From NCBI GenBank assembly GCA_947168665.1, contig CAMVMX010000014.1, positions 1-64,000 of the forward strand: a DNA stretch of 64,000 nucleotides, read 5' to 3'. Within the stretch, counting starts at the first letter, position 1. Every line of letters starts with the position of its first letter. Under the pieces are notes generated by a model. It was given only the letters and a program-made list of their open reading frames with translations. It was not told where the DNA came from and searched no databases. Source of the DNA: an uncultured Bacteroidales bacterium (GTDB taxonomy: Bacteria > Bacteroidota > Bacteroidia > Bacteroidales > P3). Of the stretch, positions 24,781 to 33,945 are shown one piece after another. A program made the translations under genes and the position numbers.

Positions 24781-25815
24781 ATGCCAGGAGAAACAAATAT
24801 AGCATTAAGCATTTTAGTAATATCTCATAATCAGAAGGATTACATTTCTCGCTGCTTAGATAGCATTCTACGGCAACGCATCAATGAACCCTTTGAGATT
24901 ATAGTCTCTGACGACAATTCCAGCGATGGCACTTGGCAAATCATAAAAGAATACGAGCAGCAATACCCCGTCATCAAAGCCGTCCAATGCAATTCGGACG
25001 AATGCAAACCTGTCACACGTTCTGAGCGTTGCGGCTGGAATAAGGCAAACGTTTACAACCACGCCAGCGGTGAATTCTTTGTCAATATAGATGCTGACGA
25101 CTATCTGAAAAGTGATGATATATATCAGACACAACTCGATGCCTTGAGACGTAATCCGGATTGCTCAATGTGCCAGCAGCGGGTTTGGCAAGTAAAAGAT
25201 GGCCAACCCCTGTCATCTGGATACGCATGGCCCCAGCACCCAATTCTGAAAGATGGCATAGTTCTTGACCATTCTGATATCATTCAAAACGACTTAATCG
25301 GCGTCAACCCTACATACATGATTCGGCGGAATGCAAAAGAAAACCCCACTGAGAAATATGGGAAATGGTATGACGACACAGTGATTACATACTACCATCT
25401 TCAGTTGGGCAAAGTCGTGTTTGTAGACAGAGCCGACTACGTCTGGGTTCAGTACGGAACAAGCATAAGCAATTCCGACAAAGGATGGGACAGAGAACTG
25501 CTGTATGCCCTGCTTCCCTTCCACCATGCCCATTATTTTCCGCAACTCAAAAGCCTTCTTCTGGCTCAACCCAACCTCAACCTCGTACACGTCACAAAGG
25601 AATCCGTCTTCCACAAAATTCGGTTGCAAGATATAACTATTCAATACATAAAACAATTTGATGGGTTCGTCCCCAATTATTTTGCAAACGGTCAAAAGGG
25701 AATCTGGAGCAAGCTTCGGCTGGCAAGAATCCTCTTCCTGTATAAACAACTCCGAAAGAGCTCACACAAAGACGAAAAGGCTTTGGATAAACTATACAGA
25801 CTCGTCATGCAATAA
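24781..25815 (+). CDS. Family 2 glycosyltransferase
   Basis: A 344-residue GT-A enzyme: LSILVISHNQKDYI at the start, IIVSDDNSSDGTW, and the DxD motif in VNIDADDY near residue 105. The donor-side pattern is normal; the acceptor domain has a CMCQQRVW segment. An upstream in-frame ATG at 24769 overlaps the wzt stop; the ATG at 24781 is preferred by N-terminal length. Sugar specificity unknown. Adjacent genes suggest assembly of the repeat unit on the cytoplasmic face. Confidence 0.87.
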   Translation: MPGETNIALSILVISHNQKDYISRCLDSILRQRINEPFEIIVSDDNSSDGTWQIIKEYEQQYPVIKAVQCNSDECKPVTRSERCGWNKANVYNHASGEFFVNIDADDYLKSDDIYQTQLDALRRNPDCSMCQQRVWQVKDGQPLSSGYAWPQHPILKDGIVLDHSDIIQNDLIGVNPTYMIRRNAKENPTEKYGKWYDDTVITYYHLQLGKVVFVDRADYVWVQYGTSISNSDKGWDRELLYALLPFHHAHYFPQLKSLLLAQPNLNLVHVTKESVFHKIRLQDITIQYIKQFDGFVPNYFANGQKGIWSKLRLARILFLYKQLRKSSHKDEKALDKLYRLVMQ

Positions 25816-25832
25816 CTTCTCTTACAAAACTT

Positions 25833-26849
25833 ATGGACATATTAGACTGCACAATAAGGGACGGCGGATACGCCACCAAGAACAATTGGACGCCTGACGC
25901 GCTACGGAGAATCGTGTCCACATTGTCTGCCGCCGGCATACGTTTTATTGAGATTGGCAACAGCTTCGGGCTGGGTTCTTACCACAAATTCTCCCTCCCC
26001 CTTTCCGACAAAGAATTCATGGACAACTGCCTGCCATACAAAGGTGACTCCCACATAGGCATGTTCTTCTACTACGGCACAATCGACGACATGAAATGGT
26101 TCAAAGACTGCGGAGGCGAATTCCTCCGCGTCGGAGCCAATACCAACGACATCGAAGCCGCCATCAAACACATCAAAAACGCCAAATCAGTCGGCTTGAT
26201 GGTAAGCTGCAACGTGATGAAGACCTACTCCATCAGCCGCTACAAACTAACCCACATGGCCGAGAAAATAGTCGATGCAGGAGCCGACTGCATCTATATC
26301 GTGGACTCGGCCGGCGGCATGCTTCCTCGACAGGTGGCGGGATACATCGAAGCCATTAAGGAATTCTACGACATACATGTCGGATTTCACGGACACAACA
26401 ACCTGCTTCTGGCCAATGCCAACAGCCTGGCCGCCATAGAAGCCGGAGCCACCTTTGTCGACGGAACCTTAAAAGGCGTCGGGCGCGGTGCCGGCAACGC
26501 GCAATTAGAGTCGCTCGTAGCCATCTTCCAAAAGGCCCATATCCTGCCCAACAGCTGCAACGCCTTGGAACTGGCCAGCACGGCTGAAGAAGTGATTGGC
26601 GACCTCATGCCAAAAGGCAGTTCTAAGCGCGAAATAAATGTCGGGATGGTCAACTTCCATGATTCCTTCACAAACCTGCTCGAAACCGTGTCACAAACAT
26701 ACGGCGTCGACCCCGATGCCCTGATGGCGGAAGTCTGCAAAATCAATATAATCAATCCATCGAAGGAACTCTTCGAATTTGCAGCAAAACGGCTTAAAGA
26801 AGGAATGAAATTCGAATTCACTCCAGCCTATTCCCACAAAGTGTTTTAA
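25833..26849 (+). CDS. DRE-TIM metallolyase (HMGL-like aldolase)
   Basis: A 338-residue TIM-barrel enzyme of the HMG-CoA lyase/4-hydroxy-2-oxovalerate aldolase superfamily. The family signature DCTIRDGGY is at residues 5-13, the metal-binding HGHNN near 188, and VDGTLKGVGRGAGNAQLE near 210-227. These enzymes make or break a C-C bond next to a 2-oxo acid. No biosynthetic partner from leucine, lipoate or catechol pathways is present. It forms a tight group with a Rossmann-like protein (26888) and an ATP-grasp ligase (27914), suggesting that it makes a special acid for decorating the glycan. Substrate unknown. Confidence 0.8.
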   Translation: MDILDCTIRDGGYATKNNWTPDALRRIVSTLSAAGIRFIEIGNSFGLGSYHKFSLPLSDKEFMDNCLPYKGDSHIGMFFYYGTIDDMKWFKDCGGEFLRVGANTNDIEAAIKHIKNAKSVGLMVSCNVMKTYSISRYKLTHMAEKIVDAGADCIYIVDSAGGMLPRQVAGYIEAIKEFYDIHVGFHGHNNLLLANANSLAAIEAGATFVDGTLKGVGRGAGNAQLESLVAIFQKAHILPNSCNALELASTAEEVIGDLMPKGSSKREINVGMVNFHDSFTNLLETVSQTYGVDPDALMAEVCKINIINPSKELFEFAAKRLKEGMKFEFTPAYSHKVF

Positions 26850-26887
26850 CGGGTCTATACCCATCCACATCATTCTGAAATCTTTAT

Positions 26888-27910
26888 ATGACCGATTTTA
26901 AAGACAGTTTCAAACAAATGATCCATGAGATGGAGCGCCTGGTTACAATCACCAACAAACGTTCCGTTCTCATCCTGCTTCAACATACTGACGAGAAAGA
27001 CACTGCCCCTCGTGTGCCTGCCGTGCGCGAAAGCATCACCAACATCATCGGCTTTGTCGCTCTGGGGGACGAACATTATCTCCCTTACATTATTGACGAA
27101 TCCGTCGGCGTTGTGGACACAGTGATGATCGACATGGACAACAAGCGAAGCAACTCCCAGCGGCTATGCCTTACGGCACAACAACTCGCGGAAAGCAAAG
27201 GCATGTCTGTGGCATACTACAGCGATTATGCCACTTGGATTTCATCCGCCATCGCCTTCATGTTGGAGATAGAAAAAAAATTCCGTGAAAAGAATGTCTT
27301 TGAGTGCACACGGCTGCTGACTGGCCGCAACCCATTGGCCACAGAGATGATACTGGAGCTAATCAACAAGGGCATTAACATCTGCCTCCTGAAGGAGGAA
27401 TATCCCGAGCTGAGACTCCCGATAGTTGGCGGCCACATTACAATAGATTCCGAACGCATCCACCTTGTGGACAGCTCCGAATTCTCGAATTTCGATGTAT
27501 TGGTTGGATGCGAAATCCAACAGACAAGCCCTTGGTTGAACCAGCTTTCCCAAATGCGTTTTAAATACATCTACGACATCGGCACCCGGAATTTTTCGCA
27601 ATCTTTTATCGAGACGCAGCGCGAAAACGGGGCTCAGATATATCGTTCTGACGACCGTGCCGGCATTTCAGGCATAGTTCTGAACCTGATGGAAACCGCC
27701 GAACTGATTTCGTCACGCCTGGGAAGAACATCCATCGGAGGCATACCCGTCGTTAGTGGTGGATATGTGGGCAAGCCTGGCGACATCGTTGTAGACAACT
27801 ATCTCGACGCCCACGTCATCCTTGGAATAGCCAACGGCGACGGGTCGTTCAAAAAAAACCTCACGACTGAGGACACCAACAACCTACAAAGAATAAACAA
27901 AATAATCTGA
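26888..27910 (+). CDS. Rossmann-like protein paired with the aldolase
   Basis: A 340-residue protein I cannot place in a named family. After a helical N-terminal domain (about 135 residues), a segment with TGRNPLATEMILEL and then LLKEE resembles a degenerate dinucleotide-binding fold (Gly-rich turn, acidic end of strand two). Further motifs are YIYDIGTRNFSQ and SDDRAGISGIVLNLMET. In catechol degradation a DRE-TIM aldolase works with a Rossmann acylating dehydrogenase, and this might be an analogous pair, but the catalytic Cys of that dehydrogenase cannot be identified here. It ends three bases before the ATP-grasp gene. Confidence 0.6.
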   Translation: MTDFKDSFKQMIHEMERLVTITNKRSVLILLQHTDEKDTAPRVPAVRESITNIIGFVALGDEHYLPYIIDESVGVVDTVMIDMDNKRSNSQRLCLTAQQLAESKGMSVAYYSDYATWISSAIAFMLEIEKKFREKNVFECTRLLTGRNPLATEMILELINKGINICLLKEEYPELRLPIVGGHITIDSERIHLVDSSEFSNFDVLVGCEIQQTSPWLNQLSQMRFKYIYDIGTRNFSQSFIETQRENGAQIYRSDDRAGISGIVLNLMETAELISSRLGRTSIGGIPVVSGGYVGKPGDIVVDNYLDAHVILGIANGDGSFKKNLTTEDTNNLQRINKII

Positions 27911-27913
27911 CCG

Positions 27914-29143
27914 ATGGACAACTGTATCATGGTGCTGCCGGGTACGGTGTGGCAGATTCCGCTGATTAAACGGATTAAAGAGCTGGGCTACCGTGTGGCC
28001 GTAGTTCACCCATACCCCGATGCCCCCGCCTTTAAATATGCCGACGAGATTGTCTACTCCGACATCCTGGACCGCGAAGCAGTGCTGGCCGCAGCAAGAA
28101 AGCTCAACGTCAAAGCCGTCATGTCCGACGAATGCGACATCGCAACCCCTACCCTTGCCTATGTTTCCTCGCAGATGGGTCTTCCCTCACAGACGGAAGA
28201 GATGGCCCGCCTGTATACCGACAAATCGCTGATGCGCGATTTCTGTCGCGACCACGGACTCCCCTGCCCGAAATACAAAGTATGCGAGACCGTCGCCGAA
28301 GCCGTCGCCTTCTACAACGAACTGAAAGCCGCGAGCGCGGACGCGAAGCCAAAGATGGTCATCAAACCCATCGACGCCAACAGCAGCCGTGGTGTATTCA
28401 CCATCCAAACGGGCGAGCAACTGGTCGCCCTCTTTGACCAGTCCATATCCTTCTCCCACCACCGCCACGCAGTGATTTGCGAACAGTTTATATCCGGTGC
28501 CGAATTCTCCGTAGACGGCATCCGCCTGCCCCAAGGCCACGTCTGCCTCGCCATATCGGAAAAACAGCAATTCCCCTACAACAAAAACCTGGACAACCGC
28601 CTCTACTTCTCCTACACCAATCCCCGCTACGACTACGACCGACTGCGGGCCGTGAACAACCAGTTTGTAGAACTCTCGGGACTGCCCTTCGGATTCACCC
28701 ACGCCGAATATCGCTACGAAAACGGCGAATTCTACCTGCTGGAAATAGGCGCCCGCGGAGGTGGCGGACTCCTCTCCTCCCACGTCGTCCCCGCCCTCAC
28801 CGGCATCGACAACTACAAAATACTCATCGACATGTTTGTCGGCAACCCCGTCACCACAGTCATCGACCCGCAAAACCTGCGAAACAACCGGGTGGCCTTA
28901 GTCAAATTCTTCGACACCACAGAAGAAGGCGGAATCGTCAAAAACATCAAAGGCCGGGACCTCCTCGACACCCAAAAATTCATCCTCCACTGGCAACTCA
29001 ACTTCAAAGAAGGCGACCGCATCAAACGCCCCACCGACGGAGGCAACCGCATAGGCTACTACATCGCCTGCACCGACAACCCCGAAGCCATGACCCAGCT
29101 GGAAGAACAAATCGACAAGCATTTCGAAATCGAATATGAGTGA
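27914..29143 (+). CDS. ATP-grasp carboxylate-amine ligase
   Basis: A 409-residue ATP-grasp enzyme. A Rossmann-like N domain (residues 1-105) is followed by the ATP-grasp body: KPKMVIKPIDANSSRGVF (ATP-lysine and flexible loop) and EYRYENGEFYLLEIGARGGGG (metal-binding Glu, split here). This family activates a carboxylate as acyl phosphate and joins it to an amine or similar nucleophile. Its position after the aldolase pair suggests that it ligates the acid they make. The last eight bases overlap the next glycosyltransferase gene. Confidence 0.85.
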   Translation: MDNCIMVLPGTVWQIPLIKRIKELGYRVAVVHPYPDAPAFKYADEIVYSDILDREAVLAAARKLNVKAVMSDECDIATPTLAYVSSQMGLPSQTEEMARLYTDKSLMRDFCRDHGLPCPKYKVCETVAEAVAFYNELKAASADAKPKMVIKPIDANSSRGVFTIQTGEQLVALFDQSISFSHHRHAVICEQFISGAEFSVDGIRLPQGHVCLAISEKQQFPYNKNLDNRLYFSYTNPRYDYDRLRAVNNQFVELSGLPFGFTHAEYRYENGEFYLLEIGARGGGGLLSSHVVPALTGIDNYKILIDMFVGNPVTTVIDPQNLRNNRVALVKFFDTTEEGGIVKNIKGRDLLDTQKFILHWQLNFKEGDRIKRPTDGGNRIGYYIACTDNPEAMTQLEEQIDKHFEIEYE

Positions 29144-30086
29144 CAACACACCACTTGTCAGCATCTGCTGCCTCACCTTCAACCACGAACAATTCATCCG
29201 CCAATGCCTTGACGGATTCCTGATGCAGCAAACCACCTTCCCCATAGAAATACTGATCCACGACGACGCCTCCACCGACCATACGGAAACAATCCTACGG
29301 GAGTACGAAAAACAATACCCCGACAAAGTGTTCCCCCTCTACGAAACGCAGAACAAATTCCAACAAGGCTATGGCGGACGCATGGACATAGAATTCAACT
29401 ACAAGCGCGCACGGGGCAAATACATAGCCTACTGCGAAGGCGACGACTACTGGACAGACCCCCACAAACTGCAGAAACAAGTAGACTTCATGGAAACCCA
29501 CCCCGACTACTCAGTCTGCTTCCACCGCTGCCAACACCTCAACACCTACACCGGCCAACTGAGCGCCGACCACTGCGGCCCCTACTTCGCCCACGGCGAA
29601 GAGGCAGTCGACATCAGCCTCGAAATGTTCTTCGAACAGTGGATAACCCAACCCCTCACCATGATGTTTCGGTGCAGCAGTTTCACCCCCCAGTGGCAGA
29701 AACAATACAAGCACTACCGCGACATGCACGAAATCTACCACCTACTCACCGTCGGCAAAGGCCGGCTCTTCAGTTTTGTCGGGGGAGTCTACCGCTACCA
29801 CGCCGGCGGAGTAAACAGCATGATAACCGCGCGCCAATACTGCGAAAACTCCTACCTCATCGACCGCGAATTCTACCAAATCAACCGCACCCCCTTAGCC
29901 AAAAAAAACTACCTCAACACCCTCGCCTCCTGCATCACATACTACGCCAAACACAACACAGCGCGGGCCATCCAGATGGCCTGGCGCCACCTCATCACCT
30001 CGCACGACCTACACGCCTTCGCCAAATTCGCACTATTCATAATCAAGCAATTCAAATGCCACCGATCACCTTCTCCCAACAAATAA
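29136..30086 (+). CDS. Family 2 glycosyltransferase
   Basis: A 316-residue GT-A enzyme with LVSICCLTFNHEQFIRQ at the start, ILIHDDASTDHTETIL, and the diphosphate/metal motif CEGDDYWTDP near residues 103-112. This motif set is typical of GT2 enzymes in Bacteroidetes capsule loci. The start overlaps the ATP-grasp gene and the end overlaps the adenylating enzyme by 31 bases, so translation is probably coupled. Specificity unknown. Confidence 0.87.
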   Translation: MSDNTPLVSICCLTFNHEQFIRQCLDGFLMQQTTFPIEILIHDDASTDHTETILREYEKQYPDKVFPLYETQNKFQQGYGGRMDIEFNYKRARGKYIAYCEGDDYWTDPHKLQKQVDFMETHPDYSVCFHRCQHLNTYTGQLSADHCGPYFAHGEEAVDISLEMFFEQWITQPLTMMFRCSSFTPQWQKQYKHYRDMHEIYHLLTVGKGRLFSFVGGVYRYHAGGVNSMITARQYCENSYLIDREFYQINRTPLAKKNYLNTLASCITYYAKHNTARAIQMAWRHLITSHDLHAFAKFALFIIKQFKCHRSPSPNK

Positions 30087-31600
30087 TCCAACCGTTGAGC
30101 GAAGCCATGCAGCAACGCGCCGACCAGCACGCCTTCTGCATAACCGGCCACTACTACACCTATCGCCAACTTGCCGACAGAGTCCGCTCCATCCGGGCGG
30201 CAATCCGCCAGCTTCAGCCCACGGGGCAAGTTGTCGCCCTGCTGGTCAATGACCACATAGACACCTATGCCTCCATCCTCGCCCTGTGGTGGGAAGGGCT
30301 GGCCTACGTCCCCCTCCATCCCCTGCAACCCGACGAGAGGAACCTAAACATAATCACCCAGACCGGCACCCAACTCCTGCTCCACTCCGCCGAAAACCAC
30401 ACCCTTACCGCAACCACAAAAAGCCTCGGCCTGCAAACCCTCTGCACCACACAACTGGAGACCGCAACCACCGACGACACCACACCCAGCCAAGTGGCAG
30501 ACAACTCTTTAGCATACATCCTTTTCACCTCCGGCAGCACCGGCACACCGAAAGGCGTGTGCATCTCACGGCTCAACCTTGCCACCTTCATCAACTCATT
30601 CTGGCAGACAGGCTTTGCGCTCGGACCCGACGACCGGTGCCTGCAGGCTTTCGACCTCACATTCGACGTCAGCATACAAGCCTTCCTGACCGCCCTGCTC
30701 CGAGGAGCATGCGTTTACACCATCCCCTACGGGCAAGTAAAATATATATATGCCGCATCCCTACTCATAGAACACGGCATCACCTCTGCGGCCATGGCCC
30801 CATCCATGCTCACCTACCTCAGGCCCTACTTCGGCCAACTGCGCATCGAAAGCCTCCGCACCACCATCCTCACCGCAGAAGCCTGCCCCATCGACCTGAT
30901 TGAAGACTGGTTCACCTGTGCGCCCAACACCGCCATCTTCGACTTCTACGGCCCTACCGAAGGCACCATCTACTGCACATCCTACCAGCTCAGCCGCCAG
31001 CACACAAACCTGTCCGCAAACGGGGTTGTGGCCATCGGGAAACCCCTCGCCAACGTGCAAGCAGTCATCCTTGACGAAAACGGCGGCACCGCCCCCCACG
31101 GGCAGAAAGGCGAACTCTGCATAGCCGGCGACCAAATCACCCAAGGCTATTGGAACAACCCTGAGCGGAACCAGGCCGCATTCGCCACCCTGCAATCCAA
31201 CGGCTCCGACACCCGCTTCTACCACACAGGCGACCTCTGCACACAGCTGGCGGACGGCAACATCCTTTACTACGGCCGCATAGACCAGCAAGTCAAGATA
31301 CAAGGCTACCGCGTCGAACTGGGCGAAATTGAATACCACGCCCGCAACTTCTACTCCGGCCAGTACCGCACCGTGGCCGTCGCCTTCTCAAACAATGCAG
31401 GCCTCACCGAAATCGCACTCTTCATCGAGGCCGAGACCTCCGACACCACATCCCTCAACCAATACCTCCAAAACAAACTGCCGCACTACATGCTCCCCTC
31501 CAAAATACTCTTCCTCAAAAACTTCCCCACCAACAAATCCGAAAAGACAGACCGCACCGCCCTGAAAGCGATGATTGCTGACAACTCGTCAAATCACTAA
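30056..31600 (+). CDS. Adenylate-forming enzyme (DltA/NRPS A-domain-like)
   Basis: A 514-residue AMP-binding enzyme. Core motifs: FTSGSTGTPKGV (P-loop, near 157), AFDLTFDVS, DFYGPTEGTIYC, YHTGDLC and the hinge YYGRIDQQVKIQGYRVELGEIE, with the catalytic Lys near the end (NKSEKTDR). The arrangement is closest to D-alanine:carrier ligases and stand-alone NRPS A domains, which activate an amino or hydroxy acid and load it on a carrier protein. A carrier protein gene lies 1.2 kb downstream (32784). The start at 30056 removes an upstream frame inside the glycosyltransferase. Substrate unknown. Confidence 0.9.
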   Translation: MPPITFSQQIIQPLSEAMQQRADQHAFCITGHYYTYRQLADRVRSIRAAIRQLQPTGQVVALLVNDHIDTYASILALWWEGLAYVPLHPLQPDERNLNIITQTGTQLLLHSAENHTLTATTKSLGLQTLCTTQLETATTDDTTPSQVADNSLAYILFTSGSTGTPKGVCISRLNLATFINSFWQTGFALGPDDRCLQAFDLTFDVSIQAFLTALLRGACVYTIPYGQVKYIYAASLLIEHGITSAAMAPSMLTYLRPYFGQLRIESLRTTILTAEACPIDLIEDWFTCAPNTAIFDFYGPTEGTIYCTSYQLSRQHTNLSANGVVAIGKPLANVQAVILDENGGTAPHGQKGELCIAGDQITQGYWNNPERNQAAFATLQSNGSDTRFYHTGDLCTQLADGNILYYGRIDQQVKIQGYRVELGEIEYHARNFYSGQYRTVAVAFSNNAGLTEIALFIEAETSDTTSLNQYLQNKLPHYMLPSKILFLKNFPTNKSEKTDRTALKAMIADNSSNH

Positions 31601-31709
31601 TCCACTCCATACCCTCAAAATACTTTTCACTTCACCTGCACTTTGTTTCTCATCCACAAAGTAAATAGAAACAAAACAGAAACCAACAGGAAATAAAACA
31701 GAGACAAAA

Positions 31710-32753
31710 TTGATTGAAGTCAAGACATACACCAACAGCCAGCTCTCCCAATGGCTTGACGGCGACGGCAAATCGGAACTCAACGAAACCATCATCACCC
31801 CGACCCGGGCCCGGGCCATCGCACACAACCCATACGCCAAACCCGACGACCCCGCAGTAGCGACCGTCGTGGACCACGGCGAAACGGTCGCCTTCACGGC
31901 CCTCTTCCCCGACCTCATCGGCGGAGAGCCCTGCTACTGGTTCAGCACCCTCTGGTGCCACCCTGCCCACCAAGGCAAAGGCTATCCCTTAATAGCGATT
32001 GGGACACTCATGGAACACTACACTCCAGCCCGTTGCCTGGACTCGTGGGGAGCCGACGAAACCATCGGGATATTCAAATACTTCGGCCACCAAACCTACT
32101 TCTTCCCCCAATACAAACACACCCTCGCCACACTCAATCACCCCACACTCAAACAAATCGCATCCTACGGCCTGAAGCGCGGCTGGCAGCCACTCCGCAA
32201 GCGCAGAGAACTCGACAAACTGTCCGTGGCCCCGGGCTGCACAATCCAATACGTCAACCACATCGACTCCGAAACAGCCGGGTTCATCCGCCGCCACTCG
32301 GAACACGACCTCCTGCCCCGCCAGGCACAAATGCTTGACTGGATAATGCAATACCCCTTCCAGCACACAGCGCCGCTCCTCGACCGCACCGCATCCACCA
32401 ACCCGTTCCCCGACTGCGTCTCTACCTACTGGATAAGCGGAGTGAAAGTCATCCAAAACAACAAACTCATAGGCTTCTACATCATCCGGCAAGCCGACAG
32501 CGAACTCTCCATCAAATACCTATATTACCCACAAGACCTTGCCGCTGCCACCTTCGGCACCATTGCCGGACACATCATCCAACTCCAGGCAAAAAGCTTT
32601 ACCACTCGCAACAAAGAACTGTCTGACTACATCAACCGCCTCGGCATCTTCAGCAAAGCCACCACCGCAAACATCTCCTACTCCCTCCCGCCGTCGTTCC
32701 CCCTTCCCCAAAACGCCATCCCGCAAGGAGGCGACGGCGACGCATTCGTATAG
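31710..32753 (+). CDS. GNAT-type acyltransferase
   Basis: A 347-residue protein. Residues 40-115 show a GNAT pattern: PAVATVVDHGETVAFTALF strands followed by WFSTLWCHPAHQGKGYP, matching the acyl-CoA pyrophosphate loop (QxxGxG/A). The C-terminal half looks like a second, degenerate GNAT-like unit. The start is a TTG at 31710; no in-frame ATG gives a complete domain. It sits between an adenylating enzyme and a carrier protein, so it probably moves the carrier-bound acyl group to an amino sugar. The acceptor is unknown. Confidence 0.7.
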   Translation: MIEVKTYTNSQLSQWLDGDGKSELNETIITPTRARAIAHNPYAKPDDPAVATVVDHGETVAFTALFPDLIGGEPCYWFSTLWCHPAHQGKGYPLIAIGTLMEHYTPARCLDSWGADETIGIFKYFGHQTYFFPQYKHTLATLNHPTLKQIASYGLKRGWQPLRKRRELDKLSVAPGCTIQYVNHIDSETAGFIRRHSEHDLLPRQAQMLDWIMQYPFQHTAPLLDRTASTNPFPDCVSTYWISGVKVIQNNKLIGFYIIRQADSELSIKYLYYPQDLAAATFGTIAGHIIQLQAKSFTTRNKELSDYINRLGIFSKATTANISYSLPPSFPLPQNAIPQGGDGDAFV

Positions 32754-32783
32754 ACACCACAATAACACAAGACAATAAACATC

Positions 32784-33038
32784 ATGAGCAACATCGACCA
32801 AAACGAAGTCAGGGAAACCATACAAGCCATATCTCGAAAAGTATTCGCCGACCCCCAACTGACAATATCGGAGGCCATGGGGGCGACCGACATCCCCGGA
32901 TGGACCTCCCTGTCGTTCACCCAACTGCTTACGGAAATCGAATCCACATACGGCTTCAAGTTCAAGATCACCGAAATAATCAAAATGCAGAATATCGGGG
33001 GCATAATTGAAGCAACCCTCAACCACCTCAACGCCTAA
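32784..33038 (+). CDS. Acyl (peptidyl) carrier protein
   Basis: An 84-residue four-helix carrier protein. The phosphopantetheine site is Ser42 in GWTSLSFTQLL, replacing the usual DSL with TSL. Preceding and following helices are acidic and amphipathic, as in ACPs. It is not the fatty acid ACP: the DSL motif is absent and the gene is isolated from fab genes. It is the natural partner of the adenylating enzyme and GNAT protein just upstream. Confidence 0.85.
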   Translation: MSNIDQNEVRETIQAISRKVFADPQLTISEAMGATDIPGWTSLSFTQLLTEIESTYGFKFKITEIIKMQNIGGIIEATLNHLNA

Positions 33039-33131
33039 ACCGGCCAGACCCCGAAAGAAGCCTGATGCCACTCCATACAACCCGAGTCTGAACCTGCGCC
33101 GACCACCACTCATAATTAAAGAACAACACAA

Positions 33132-33869
33132 TTGAGCTCAATCGTCAACAAAATCATCAAACGAGTCCGAAAGGCATACCATTCACTGCTGCTGTCACCC
33201 ATCGAAGTTTGGGTATTCCATGCAGTCACCCCCACCTTCAACCCAGCCTTCTGCCTCCCCGAAGACTGGAACTCAACCCTCGACTTCGAAAGAACCGTCA
33301 AAAAACTCAAAAAAAAATACACCATAATAAGCCTAGAGGAAGCCTATCAGAAGCTACGGAAAGATTTGTTCCGATTTAAACGGTACGCCGTATTGACATG
33401 CGACGACGGGTTCAAATCCACCCTTGCCATACTCCCTTTCCTGGCATCGGAGGGGGTTCCTATTACATTGTTTATCAATCCAAAATATCTTGACGGTGTG
33501 AGCTTCCGGGGAAACTATACTGCCCACCCGGAATACATAAACGAGTCTGATTTAAAAGGCATTGACTCTCCCTTGGTCACAATCGGCATGCATGGCTTTG
33601 AGCACATTGATTGCTCAGAACAAAGCGCGGCCGAATTCCGCGACTCCGCCACTGCTTGTATCAAAACGCTGGAAACGCATCCCCGTTTCGTACCTTTCTT
33701 CGCTTACCCGTGGGGCAAGTATAGTGCGGCTACGCAGCAGGTTCTTATGGAGTTGAACATTACGCCAGTCCTTTGCGACGGGGCTTCCAACTATCGTTAC
33801 CATAATGGGATAAGTAGAAAATGCATTGAGGCTTCGCGGACAGATCTCGCACCAGGCGGCTTGGTGTAG
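33132..33869 (+). CDS. Polysaccharide deacetylase-like protein
   Basis: A 245-residue NodB-fold (CE4) protein. Motif 1 is LTCDDGF (near 88-94), motif 2 is MHGFEH (HxxxH, near 153-158) and motif 3 is FAYPWGKYS, giving the Asp-His-His metal site. It would remove an acetyl group from a GlcNAc-type residue, freeing an amine that the acyl module could use. The only start in frame is TTG. The end (APGGLV) is shorter than expected for this fold, and third-position base use changes midway through the gene, so it may be truncated or recombinant. Confidence 0.75.
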   Translation: MSSIVNKIIKRVRKAYHSLLLSPIEVWVFHAVTPTFNPAFCLPEDWNSTLDFERTVKKLKKKYTIISLEEAYQKLRKDLFRFKRYAVLTCDDGFKSTLAILPFLASEGVPITLFINPKYLDGVSFRGNYTAHPEYINESDLKGIDSPLVTIGMHGFEHIDCSEQSAAEFRDSATACIKTLETHPRFVPFFAYPWGKYSAATQQVLMELNITPVLCDGASNYRYHNGISRKCIEASRTDLAPGGLV

Positions 33870-33945
33870 TATGGGAGCCATTTTTGCCAAACAGAATTTT
33901 ACCTTATCGCAAAATACCAATCGATACTAAGAGTCACATCAAGTC

